Positions 34,994 to 45,735 of a stretch of 64,000 nt of DNA are shown here, piece after piece. The position numbers and the translations under genes were made by a program. Positions within the stretch are counted from its first letter, which is position 1; every line of letters starts with the position of its first letter. The DNA comes from Voacanga thouarsii (Eukaryota > Streptophyta > Magnoliopsida > Gentianales > Apocynaceae), in the NCBI GenBank assembly GCA_026120185.1, contig JANUWF010001481.1, positions 811,001 through 875,000 on the forward strand, written 5' to 3'. The notes beneath the pieces are model-generated. The model saw nothing but the letters and a program-made list of their open reading frames with translations. It was not told where the DNA came from and ran no database searches.

Positions 34994-36047
34994 AAGCGTT
35001 GTCCAAGAACCACTTGATGAAGCTCATTTTCTCCAAAGAATGTGCCCATACATGAGAAAGAGGAGTGATTTTTTGTACCCACACTTTCTTGGGTCCATGG
35101 GGGTTAGTGGCATTTCCTTTGATTTTCCAAAAAATTATTCCACCAGATTCCATTTTCTTTTAATAAGACATCTTGATGTTATATGTCCCGATTTTTCATA
35201 ATATGTGCATGCTTTGTGTGTCGTGTAACATGAGAGATATCTTTAATAAATCAAGGATTGTGAATTTTGTCCTTATTCTCATGTCTATATCCTAAGTCAT
35301 TTCGATTTCCAGTTTGATGTTGAGTCCCAAGTAATTTTTCCAGGTTGCTTTTTCCATTTGTGAATTTTTCGATACATGTGGCAATGATACATACTGTAAC
35401 ATAGTCATGATCACATCTTTTTTAATAATAGCACTTATGTGTGACTCAAGAGACATTTTGTTCTCACTTAACAACTTTTCATTCTCATTTAACAAACAAT
35501 TAATCTTCAATTTCATTTCTTTATTTTTTTTGGACAGTTTTTTTAGTTCATGGAACATATCAATTAACAACTCATTTGGATCATCATGCTTTTTAGTCAT
35601 AGATATAAGTGAATTAGACATGAAATTAGTGGTAGTAGAGTTTACCTCGTTTTCCATGGCCAAGAAGCTTATGTTGGCAGTTTCATTCTCAGAATCTTTT
35701 TCTTCAGACTCAGTCCCATTTAGGTCCCAAGTCCCCATCAATCCTTTGCCTTTCTTTGCCTTCAACTTCTTCTTCTTTTTAAGCATTCTGCCTTCCTTTC
35801 CTTTTGCAATTGGACAATCAGCAATGAAGTGTTCAGTAGTTTTGCATTCATAACATTAAGGCTAGAACATTGAGGATTGCCTTTTCCTTTTTGTGAACTT
35901 CTTTTCTCTTTTGATGTTTCCTTTGTTGAACATCCTTATAAATTTCTTTGCTATCATTGCCAGATCTTCATTGTCAACTTCCGTTTCATCACTACTGTCA
36001 AAATGACTAATTTCTTCATCCTTTTTTTCAGCTTTCAATGCAATTCC
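34994..36047 (-). pseudogene. gag and protease start of the Sirevirus-like element, cut by CACTA-2
   Basis: The zinc knuckle is complete (CYECKTTEHFIADC, about 35815-35860) although stops lie just before it. Before it in the protein comes an acidic, lysine-rich segment (SHFDSSDETEVDNEDLAM, 35862-36074); after it, 35292-35786 gives a hydrophilic coiled-coil-like region (MFHELKKLSKKNKEMKLK). The frame then reaches GPKKVWVQKITPL and WFLDNAC, the start of protease, next to the solo LTR. On the 5' side the reading stops at 36047 where CACTA-2 begins, in the middle of gag. Confidence 0.8.
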
Positions 36048-36060
36048 CACTACTAGAAAA
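36048..36060 (+). repeat. 5' terminal inverted repeat of CACTA-2
   Basis: CACTACTAGAAAA, the canonical CACTA terminus. The preceding TCC (36045-36047) is the expected 3-bp target duplication half. Confidence 0.9.
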
Positions 36061-36945
36061 ATGCAATATACCAACTAAACCAACTGACCACGTCGGTCGG
36101 TACTTACCAACCGATTACCGACCAGTTACCAACCGAAATGAAAATTGGGAAAATTTAAAACTTTCCCAACTACTTACCAACCTACATAATCGGTTGGTAA
36201 ATAATTAGTTGGTAATCGGTTGGTAATTTGGCGGAAAAATATATACTAACCGAATACCAGCTGATAACACTCGGTCGGTACATTATCAGTTGGTAATCGG
36301 TTGGTAATTTAATGGAAAAAATTTTGACCAACTGATTACCAACTGAAATATATCGGTTGAAAATATATTCAGTTGGTAATTTGGCGGAAAAATATTTAAC
36401 AACTGATTACCAATCGATAACAATCGGTTGGTAATATATTCAATTGGTAATTGGTAGATATTTTAATTTAAAAATTTTATCGACCGATTACTAATCGAAA
36501 CATATCGGTTGGTAATATATTCAGTTGGTAATCGGTTGGTATTTTATTTTAAAAATTTTACCAACTGATTACTAACTGAAATATATCGGTTGGTAATATA
36601 TATTTAGATGGTAATCAGTTGGAATTTTAATTTTAAAAGTTTTCCAACCGATTATTAACCGAAATGTATCAGTTGGTAATATATTCAGTTGGTAATCTAT
36701 TAGTATTTTTGTTGGTAATCTAATTTAAAAATTTTATCGATTGATTACTAACCGAAATGTATCAGTTGGTAATTGGTTAATCTTTTAATTTAAAAATTTT
36801 ACCGACCGATTACTAACTGAAATGTTTCGGTTGGTAAACATAGTTAGTTGGTAATTGGTTGGTACTTTAATTTAAAATTTTTACAGATCGATTACTAACC
36901 GAAATGAATCAGTTGGTAATATATTCAGTTGATATTTTAATTTTA
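36061..36945 (+). repeat. 5' subterminal repeat array of CACTA-2
   Basis: Many copies of a short motif in both orientations: ACCAACCGATTAC-like and its complement CGGTTGGTAAT. They are organised in about eight higher-order units of roughly 100 bp, each with a CGATTACTAACCGAAA block, a TATCGGTTGGTAATATATT block and an ATTTTAATTTAAAAATTTT spacer. Such arrays bind the TNP1-type protein and bring the ends together. The same motif occurs at 52555-53170. Confidence 0.9.
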
Positions 36946-37075
36946 ATTTTTTTAAAAAAATTGAAATATGACACATAGCAATTGGTTCACCATGTGGCGC
37001 CACATCACTACAGACATGGCACCACATCATTGCACACATGGTGCCAAGCCGGAAAATCCAGCCTTTCTTGCAGCC

Positions 37076-37138
37076 ACCAAGAGTCGAACTTGGGTCTCCA
37101 TCGTGGAGGCGCAGTGTTCCAACCACTGTGCTATGTCA
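37076..37138 (-). other. tRNA-like sequence with A and B boxes
   Basis: The minus strand has ATAGCACAGTGGTTGG (a good A box, compare TRGCNNAGTGG) and AGTTCGACTCTTGG (a good B box, compare GGTTCGANTCC) about 30 nt apart, with CTCCACGATGGAG between. The arm pairings are not those of a full tRNA, and no CCA or pol III terminator is obvious. It is better preserved than its relative in CACTA-1 at 833-893. The alternatives are a SINE head or a captured tRNA. Confidence 0.55.
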
Positions 37139-38390
37139 TTGTTTGTTCAAATAGGCAACATGTATTATATTTATTTATTTCTTGCAAAATATTACAATTA
37201 TATGAAATACACTTTTAAAACTGGTAAATTTTGATTTAAATAAAGTAAATTTTTTATCACTTTTGCTTTTTTAATTTTTTAATTTTTAATTTGCTTCTAT
37301 TTATCAGAGTATATAATTATTTTGTACATATATTCCTAAATGATATAAATTTTATTTTTGAATTAATAATAAATGTAAGCAATTTTTTCATGCCTTTAGT
37401 TATATAACAAATTTCTTAGTTCTAAATTTTTTTAATATAATAAATACTTTTGAATTTAGAAGACTCAGTTCATAATTTTTTAATTATGTAAATATTCATA
37501 ACTAAATAGACATTAAAAAATTTATCAATTAGGTGTTTTAAATTTAACAATCAAAAAATTATATTATATTTGTACATATAATTTTATTAATAGGTATAAT
37601 TGTTATTCTTTTTATCATAATGTAAAAGTTATTACTTTTATTTGTGTGACAATATAAATACGTAGGCATCATGTATATGTGTATGATGTGTTTCCATCAT
37701 ATTTATATTTTTGTATATACATGCACATATATAAATAGTAATTACTGTAAATCATACAAAATTAAATAAGAACAATCTTTATTAATGCACATAAATTGCC
37801 AATATATTCGTAAATTTGATTCTTTTATTTTATATTCAAATTGATAACTTTTAAATTTATATCATATACAACAAATATTATAAAAATAAAAAGTTTTCAG
37901 TATAAAAAATATAAATACTTCGTAAAGTTACTATTTTTATCCCATACTTTTAATTACTATATTATATTTTGTCTTTCTGTATACATGACATATATAAATT
38001 ATAATTACTATATATAAAATTTATAAATTTTCAAGTTATATGTGAATGTATATTGAGACTTAAGGTCATATATTAGTTAATTATTAATGCATTTAGTCAT
38101 TACTTGAATTCCTATATATTTTTTTAACTTAGTTCATTTGAATAATTATATTTAAGTCCCTAAAGTTTCTAAAAAAGAAACGCTTATGACCATAAATTTT
38201 TTTTAAGCACAACCTATTTTAAATATCTTCTGAAAAATAACGAGCCAAGTGTAAAAATAAATAAATAAACTTTTAAAATAATTATTTCAAATTTTATATT
38301 TTTTTTAACTTAGTTTATTTAGATAATTATATCTAAGTCCCTAAAGTTTTCAAAAGAAACCCTTAGGACCACAAGTTTTCTCTCAAGTTG
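37139..38390. other. AT-rich noncoding part of CACTA-2
   Basis: I see no gene. The stretch is AT-rich with two related copies of TTTTTTAACTTAGTT...AATTATAT(T/C)TAAGTCCCTAAAGTTT at 38120-38170 and 38300-38350, about 180 bp apart, a small direct duplication. Confidence 0.7.
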
Positions 38391-40250
38391 ATTTCCTCCT
38401 ACCCCCAATACCAACGAGTCAACGATATTCTCTCTTCTCACTCTCCCCTTTCTCAAACCCATCCCTTTCATCAATAACCCTTCTTCCTCTTCTGCTATTT
38501 CCCCACGCCACCGCCACTCTCAAGCTCTGAGCCCAAACTTAGCTGATCTGGGTCGACTTCTCTATTTGCTTACTGTGATGCTCGACTCTTGGTAGCGTAA
38601 GAATTAATAGGTAACATTTTTACAACTTTCTATGCACCATGTTTTTGTTCGTTTGCTTAGTTCTTGTGCTTTATTGTCATTTTTGTTGGGAGGGTGTAGT
38701 AGAGTGTTGAAGGGAGGAGTTTACTTTAAGTCATGAATTGGGACAATGCTAATCAAGAAAGGTGTTTCATTGTTTAAAAAGTTCCATTTTTCAAAATGCA
38801 TTTTTCTTATTATTTGCAATTTCAGTGTTTTTGCCAAGGGTTTTAGCTTCGTGGTGATTTTAGAGGCCTCTTTTTGTACTAAGTTTGGTAACCGAAGTTT
38901 GGGTTTCAACCAGCAGTGCGCATTGATATGGAACTCTAGAGATTTGGTGAATTTCTGAATAAAGATCTGGTAATGTTGGTCGATCTAGGGTATTTTGGCT
39001 AGTATTTCTAGGGAGCTTGGTTTTGTTTGCAATTTCGAGTGAGGTCAAGGTACTGTAGGCAGTGCAAGGATGCCAAAATCCTGTATATAAAGTCATATAG
39101 AAAGAAAAGACACAGTTAAGAAAACAAAAGATATGGATTTGGAAATTCTCTTCTTTGTTTTAGGATTCTGAGTTACTGAGTATTGAATAAATATGGATTC
39201 AAAAGACTCCAAAGGCTTCAAATAGTAAAACTTAAAAAGGAATAAACTTCTATATATCTAATTCCTCTGCCACAGCTAGGCAGACATCTATTCCTTCATC
39301 TGTTGTCCTGATGGCTTCCCATACTCGTTCTAATGTTTGTTACATTGATTGCATTGACTCAATACTGATTACATTGATTTACTCCATGACCATGGGTGAT
39401 TGTGTTTGAATTGGATGATGAAGTCATGATTTTTATTTATTTATTATTTTTTTTTTGTTGCTTGGTGTTACATTTGATACTCCATCTATCTGCTTCATCT
39501 TCTGTTCGTTGATTTGATGTCGCATTTTATACTCCAACTATCCACAATTCTCTGAGTTTATTTGATCTTTTTGCTATCAACTGATAGGTGCTTCGTTTGA
39601 ACCATTGAAGAGTCATTTCTTAGCTGTGAGAGGATTTCTCAAGGCTGAAAAATTCAATTCGAACAAAGAGGTTTGTTCTCTCATTTGGGTTTTCATTTAG
39701 CTTTTGTTTGTTTCTTCCATGGTTATCTTGTTCCTCTTCTTTTGATTTCTTCATGTATTACATAGCTAAGATTTACTAATTATTTCCCTATGTGTTCACC
39801 ATTTTAGACTGAAATGTATGTTTCTACACTAGTTTGACATAATTAATGACCAATCTGGAAACTAGCTCTTCTAGTTATGTCACTACTTGGATAGTTTTTT
39901 GTTTGTGTTGACTTAACTTGGTGGTAAAATGGTTGGACATAAAAAATTTCACTTGTATTCTTGTGAACACAAAAGACTTTGATGTTTGTTTTATTATATT
40001 ATGGACTTATTTGTTTGGATAAGTGGCTAATTGTACTTATACTTAACAATGCATACATGTTCAATCTAGTAATATGAATATTTTATTTCTTGATTTTATT
40101 GAATATATACTGTGTAAACAAGAAATCTATGGTAAATAACTGTAGGGAAAACTGAATATTTAAAGTTCAAGATCTTTTGGGTATATCTATTTCAATATTT
40201 TTGATTTAGGATATCTATTTCATTATTTGCATTTTTAGCTTGTCCGACAC
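38391..40250 (+). promoter_or_regulatory. Probable promoter-proximal leader of the TNP2-like gene
   Basis: A sharp change to TC-rich, GC-richer sequence at 38391-38580 (many CTTCTC and CCACCGCCACT phrases) resembles a plant 5' untranslated region. GTAAGAATT after 38596 could be a donor site. A second exon-like island at about 39590-39670 lies between ACTGATAG and AGGTTTGTTC. The coding sequence starts after TTTTTAGCTTG at about 40240. The leader structure is inferred only from composition and splice-like sites. Confidence 0.4.
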
Positions 40251-40252
40251 AA

Positions 40253-43200
40253 GTGCTCTCAACGAGGCCTGATCGGCTGTGGATGTACAATAGGCTCCTA
40301 CCTGGTAAAAAGGGGATAACGAGAGAGTTTGTGAATGGTATAAATGGATTTGTCCAATTTGCAAGCACACAATTGGACTTTACTAGTGGGGGGAAAATTA
40401 GATGTCCATGTTCAAAGTGTAGGAATCGAAAATTCTTGAGTGTTGATGATGTGAAGCTTCATCTATGTAAGAAAGGATTTCTTCCAAATTATTATCAATG
40501 GTATTCGCATGGGGAGCCATATATCTTCCCCATAGAGCAAAGTCCTATCAGTGAGATTCCTAATGTTTGTGAAATGGCCCCTGAGCCAAGCAATCCATTT
40601 AAGGATATGCTATTTGATGCAGTTGGATGGGATAGAACATTGGATGCACATATGCAAATAGATGAGTTGCCTAATATAGGTGCACAAAAGTTTTATGATT
40701 TACTAGAAGCAACAGATGAACCATTGTGGCCCGGGTGTCATAATCAATCCCAATTGTCCACGGTTGCTCGACTTTTAACGATCAAGTCAGATTACAACTT
40801 ATCTGAAGCTTGTTTTGATGCTATAGCACAACTCATCAAAGACATTACACCTGAAGGAGATAAAATGTCAAAAAAAATTTATGAGATGAAAAAACTTATC
40901 TCAGGTTTGGGGCTTCCATATGAACAAATTGATTGTTGTATCAATGGGTGTATACTTTTTCGAAAAGAGTATGAGAAGTTTACAAAATGCAAGTTTTGTA
41001 ATCATCCTAGATGGAAACCAAAAAAAGGGAGTCTGGGTGTGGAGAAAAATGTGCCATATGCAAGAATGCATTATCTGCCATTAACACCAAGATTACAACG
41101 ATTGTATGCATCAAAAGCTACTGCCCAACATATGAGATAGCATGCAAAGCATAAACCTCTTCTTGGGACTATTAGTCATCCTTCTGAAGCAGAGGCTTGG
41201 AAGTCTTTCAATCTTGCACATCCTTCATTCTCTGCTGAGTCTCGCAATGTAAGACTTGGACTTTGCACTGATGGCTTCACTCCATTTGGCCAATCTGGTA
41301 AACAGTATTCCCGTTAGCCTATGATAGTAACTCCCTACAATCTGCCACTTGGGATGTGTTATCACCGTACATGTTTCTAAGTGTCATAATTCCTAGTCCT
41401 AAAAATCCTAAGAAATAGTTAGATGTATATTTGCAACCTCTAGTGGATGAGTTAATACAGTTATGGGAAGTAGGAGTTCCAACTTATGATATTTCACTGA
41501 AGCAAAATTTTCAAATGAGGGCTGCTTTGATGTGGACAATAAGTGACTTTCCAGCTTATGGCATGTTATTTGGATGGAGCACGGCTGGTAGATTATCTTG
41601 TCCATATTGTATGGAGAAGTCAAAGGCATTTAGGCTTTAACATTCTCGAAAGAATTGTTTTTTTTTATTGTCATCAACAATTTTTGCCTCTTGATCACCC
41701 TTTTCGAAAGAATAAAAATTCATTTATGAAGAATCGAACCGAGGATTCACCACCTCCACGGAGACTAAGTGGGGATGAAATATGGGTTCGAGTGAAAGAT
41801 TTACCTACTGTACTTGAAAATGGTGGAAATGGCATACCGGAAGGCTACGAGGAGTCTCATAATTGGGGCAGAAAAAGTATATTTTGGAGTTTGCCATATT
41901 GGAGAACAAATCTCATTAGACATAATCTTGATGTTATGCACATCATAAAAAAAAAATTTGACAATATATTTAATACTGTATTTGATGTTAAGGGAAAAAC
42001 CAAGGATGGTGAAAATGCAAGGAGAGATTTAAGTGAGATTTGTCAATGAAAGAATTTAGAGCTATCTGAAGGAGGTACAAAAAAGCCAAAGGCATGCTAT
42101 TGCTTGGAAAAAAATGCTCGACAAATCTTATGTGAGTGGATCAAATCGTTAAAATTTCCTGATGGTTATGTTTCCAATGTGTCAACATGTGTGGATATGA
42201 AGGAATGCAAATTGTTTGGCCTCAAATCTCATAACTGTCATGTATTCATGCTCTGATTGATTCCTATAGCATTTCGGCATTTGCTTCGAGAAGCTGTTAG
42301 CAATGCACTAACAGAATTGAGCTTAATTTTCAAGGATTTGACTTCTAGGATGTTACGTGATGACCAAGTTTACTGTGGTCATATGCAAGTTAGAGAGAAT
42401 TTTTCCTCCAAGCTTTTTTGATTCAATGGAGCATTTGCCAATTCACTTACCATATGAAGCTCTAGTTGGGGGACTTGTGCAGTATAGATGGATGTATCCT
42501 TTTGAGAGGTCAGTCAAATAATTCTTACCTTATTTGATGGCATTTATTTTTTGGCATGCCATTAATACTTTTTATCTTTAGGTTCTTATACACTTTGAAA
42601 AAGAAGGTGAAGAATAAGGCAAAGGTTGAGGCTTCAATATGTAATGCATACATAGTTGAAGAAGTGTCAAGTTTTTGCACGCATTACTTTGAACCCCATG
42701 TCAAAATAAAGAATAGAAGAGTCGATAGAAATGATAATGGTGGTAGTTCAGAGTTATTTGGTTCAAGACTTTCAACTTTTAGCTATGCTAGGCGGGCATC
42801 AGGTGCTTCAAAAACCAGATTTCTATCAGACAAAGAACATGATGCAACTACATTGTATATGTTGTTGAACACCGAAGAGGTCCAACCCTATGTAGAGTGA
42901 GTATTTATTTTTCTTAGTGATTACAAATAATGGGGGACATATAACTAACACATTGTTTTTTTTTTTATCTAATATATAGATAGTTTAAGGCTGAAAAACG
43001 TCTTCATTCCTCAAGAATTTCTGATTCTGACATCGAATTAGCACTGGAAAGAGAGTTTGTTCATTGGTTTAATAGATATGTAAGTATATTTCAACATCTT
43101 AGGTACTCTTTTTCTTTCTTTTATTTAAATAATTAATAAGTGTTCCATGTTTTATGTCATGTAGGCAAATGATCCAACTAATAATGTTTTAAGTGAGGAA

Positions 43201-43960
43201 ATAAAACACATTGCTTGGGGCCCAAAGAGATGTATTCTCACATACTCACAGTTTTTTGTGAATAGGTACGACTTCCACACTAATGCCCATAGTAAAGGAA
43301 AATCCACAACCAATAGTGGTGTGTGCATAAAAGGTTCAAATAGTATTGATGAAGGCACAATGAATTATTATGGTGTGCTAAAGGAAGTTGTTGAATTGAA
43401 ATACCTAGGGTTGCCAATTAAACGAGCTTACTTGTTTCATTGTGATTGGTATGATCTATTTGCAAAATGTTGGCATAAGAATCCATCCAAAATATAAAAT
43501 GGTTGATATTAATCACAAGCGTAGTTTGAGGAAATACGAGCCATTTGCACTTGCACATCAAGCAAGCCAAGTGTATCACATACCTTATCCAAGCCAAAAG
43601 AAAGACTCAGCTGATTAGGTGCATGTTTGTCATGTGGCTGCAAGAAGAAACTTGGAGATGGGGACAATCGATAGTGCACTTCAAGAGGATGAAGTCCAAG
43701 CCGTAGATTTTGATATTTTGGATAATGAAATAGATAGTCTCAGAGATCCTAATGGCATTTTTTATGAAGCGGATACTATTAACAATGTTGATCTAGTAGA
43801 GAGTGAGGGAGAGTTCATAAGTAGTTCTGATGAAGAAGAGTTAGAGGAATCAATAGATGAAGAAGAGTTAGAGGAATCAACAGACTCTGAAAAAGAACTA
43901 AGCAGCGATTCTAATATAGCCTTAGCGACTAGCATGGTAGGGTTAGATTGTCTATAGTTA
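40253..43960 (+). pseudogene. TNP2-like transposase of CACTA-2, degraded
   Basis: The N-terminus (about 40280-40520) is a transposase-associated domain: MYNRLLPGKKGITREFVNGI, IRCPCSKCRN and KLHLCKKGFLPNYYQWYSHG. The Transposase_21 catalytic part follows: CKFCNHPRWK, RLGLCTDGFTPFG (aspartate at about 41270), DFPAYGMLFGWSTAGRLSCP, and NLIRHNLDVMHIIKK at about 41910-41950. A DUF4218-like part (LIPIAFRHLLREAVSNAL, near 42260) and a DUF4216-like part (VVELKYLGLPIKRAYLFHCDW, 43390-43450) come next, then an acidic tail (43619-43957). Introns with GT/AG fit at about 42511-42582, 42898-42980 and 43081-43165. Stops at 41138, 41317 and 41638 and at least two frameshifts near 41340 and 41640 disable it. 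Confidence 0.9.
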
Positions 43961-44689
43961 TTTTATATTATTCTTGCATTATTTTTTATTTGTTTATCTC
44001 CAATTACTATTTTAATTTATTTGTATTCTTTTAATTAAGTGTTTAATTTATAATTTTCATTACTTATTATATTTTTCAGAAATGGTGCGTGGAAAGAAAA
44101 ATCAAACTGGTAGGGGTTCTAGTTCCTCACCTTTGACGAGGAGAGGACGAGCGGCTCTTGGTGGCGCCTCAGATGGTCGACGATCATTAGCGTCTGCTCG
44201 AAAGCATTTGACGCCTTTGTTGAAATCTAGCACTCCAGTCACTGCAGCTAATGAACAGTAGCTGTCACTTGCTTTGGATGAGAATGAGGAAAACCAAATT
44301 GCTGTTGATAAAGGAGCTCAGAATACTCCTACTGACAATGTATATCAGGCTCCTCAAAGTGCTGCTGTAACTGTTGATGTAGATGACCATACTCCTCTTG
44401 ATGGGAGTGCTGATGCTATACCCTCTGATGGTCAACCAAACAGTACACCTTTTGGTAATCATGCCCAAGCATCTTCTACTCCTGTTGTGGTGCAGCCAAC
44501 TAGCTCATCTTCTGCAATTAATACTCCATCTGAGGGCAAGATCCGTTGCTTTACCAAAGGGGATGAGTAAGTGGTTTCTCTTTTCTTTTACTGCATATTT
44601 TTTGCTGCTAGATTATGAATTTGCTGCAAGGGTTTAAACTTAATGGTTTAAAACAGACAATGTCCTTAGGATCTTTTGATATGAATTGT

Positions 44690-45735
44690 GTACTAAGTAT
44701 ATCGGGCGTCTATATAAACATGATTGGGAAACCATTCAGTGTTTTGCGATGATGGTTTACTATCAGAAGCTCACGTATGATGCACAATGTCATGAAAGTA
44801 TTAACAGATTTGTACAAAATTCAATGTGAAAAAAAACTTAAGGAATGTGCTAAATCAATTAAAAATACTAAAATCAGATGCAAAACCAAATTGCTGTTTT
44901 CTATCTCTATTATGTTATAGATTGTCTATTAGAGATGAGGAATTTTCAATTTTGCATATATTTTTTCACTAAATTCTTTTGATATGAATTTTGTTAGAGA
45001 AACTTGGAAAAACAAAGCTGATTTTCGTACCAATCTGTTTTGTATCTCTAATATATAATAGAACCGTTTAGCTTATCATTTTGTGATTTTCATAGCTACT
45101 AAGCTAAAAATAAGTACATTGCACTGAAATAATGTGTTGGATATGCTATTGTGTTGGATATGCTATAAGCTGAAGCTTTGATATATATTGTAAGACTTCA
45201 CTTGACTTTATTTGTGATGCTAATCTTTGCTTTTTTCCTTTTCTTGGAATATATTAAAAAAATACAGCGAAGAACAAAAGTTTGAATCATAGAAAGCAGG
45301 ATTCTTTTACTTGGTTCTCATCTAGAAGTTTAAAAAAAATGTTCAATGCACTGGAATATTATGTTAGATGTGCTAAAAGCTTATTGGATCTGATTGTGTG
45401 CTAAGTATATCGGGCGTCTATATAAACATGATTGGGCAACCATTCGGTGTTTCGCGACGATGGTTTACCATCAGAAGCCCACGTAGAATGTACAATGTCA
45501 TGAAAGTATTAATAGATTTGTACAGAATCCAAAGCGAAAAAAACTTAAGGAATGTGCTAAATAAAAAAAAATACTAAAATCAGACGCATATCAATCTGTT
45601 TTCTATCTCTATTATGTAATAGAACCTTTTATTAAAGATGAGGAATTTTCAAGTTTGAAGATATTTTTTCATTGAATTCCTTTGATATAAATTTTGTTAG
45701 ATAAACTTGCAAAAACAAAGCTGATTTTCATAAGA
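44690..45735. repeat. Two dispersed copies of a ~320-bp block in the TNP1-like intron
   Basis: 44695-45015 and 45403-45725 are similar: both carry TATATCGGGCGTCTATATAA, GATGGTTTAC(T/C)ATCAGAAG, ATGTCATGAAAGTATTAA and end with AAAACAAAGCTGATTTTC. The spacing is about 708 bp. The phrase AAACTTGCAAAAACAAAGCTGA also recurs in later parts of the intron. Confidence 0.85.

Larger units (their letters stand above)
25213..36047 (-). mobile_element. Sirevirus-like (Maximus/SIRE type) Ty1/copia element, interrupted
   Basis: Minus strand, right to left: gag with zinc knuckle, protease remnant, integrase, RT, RNase H, then an extra env-like ORF, a polypurine signal and a scrap of 3' LTR. The gag with DSSDETE-type acidic motif, the long env-like ORF after pol, and the polypurine context CAAGTTTTGTCATCACTT-AAAAAGGG are Sirevirus hallmarks. 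Copia B cuts its 3' LTR, a solo LTR sits in its protease, an LTR-like insertion splits its env-like ORF, and CACTA-2 cuts its gag; the 5' half of gag and the 5' LTR should lie beyond CACTA-2. Confidence 0.8.

Noticed and set aside
36061..36945. CRISPR-like array
   Set aside because: Repeats are short, in both orientations and without unique spacers of fixed length; they are CACTA subterminal repeats in a plant genome.
37076..37138. Functional tRNA gene
   Set aside because: A and B boxes are good but acceptor, anticodon and T arms do not pair as a cloverleaf; it is tRNA-like only.
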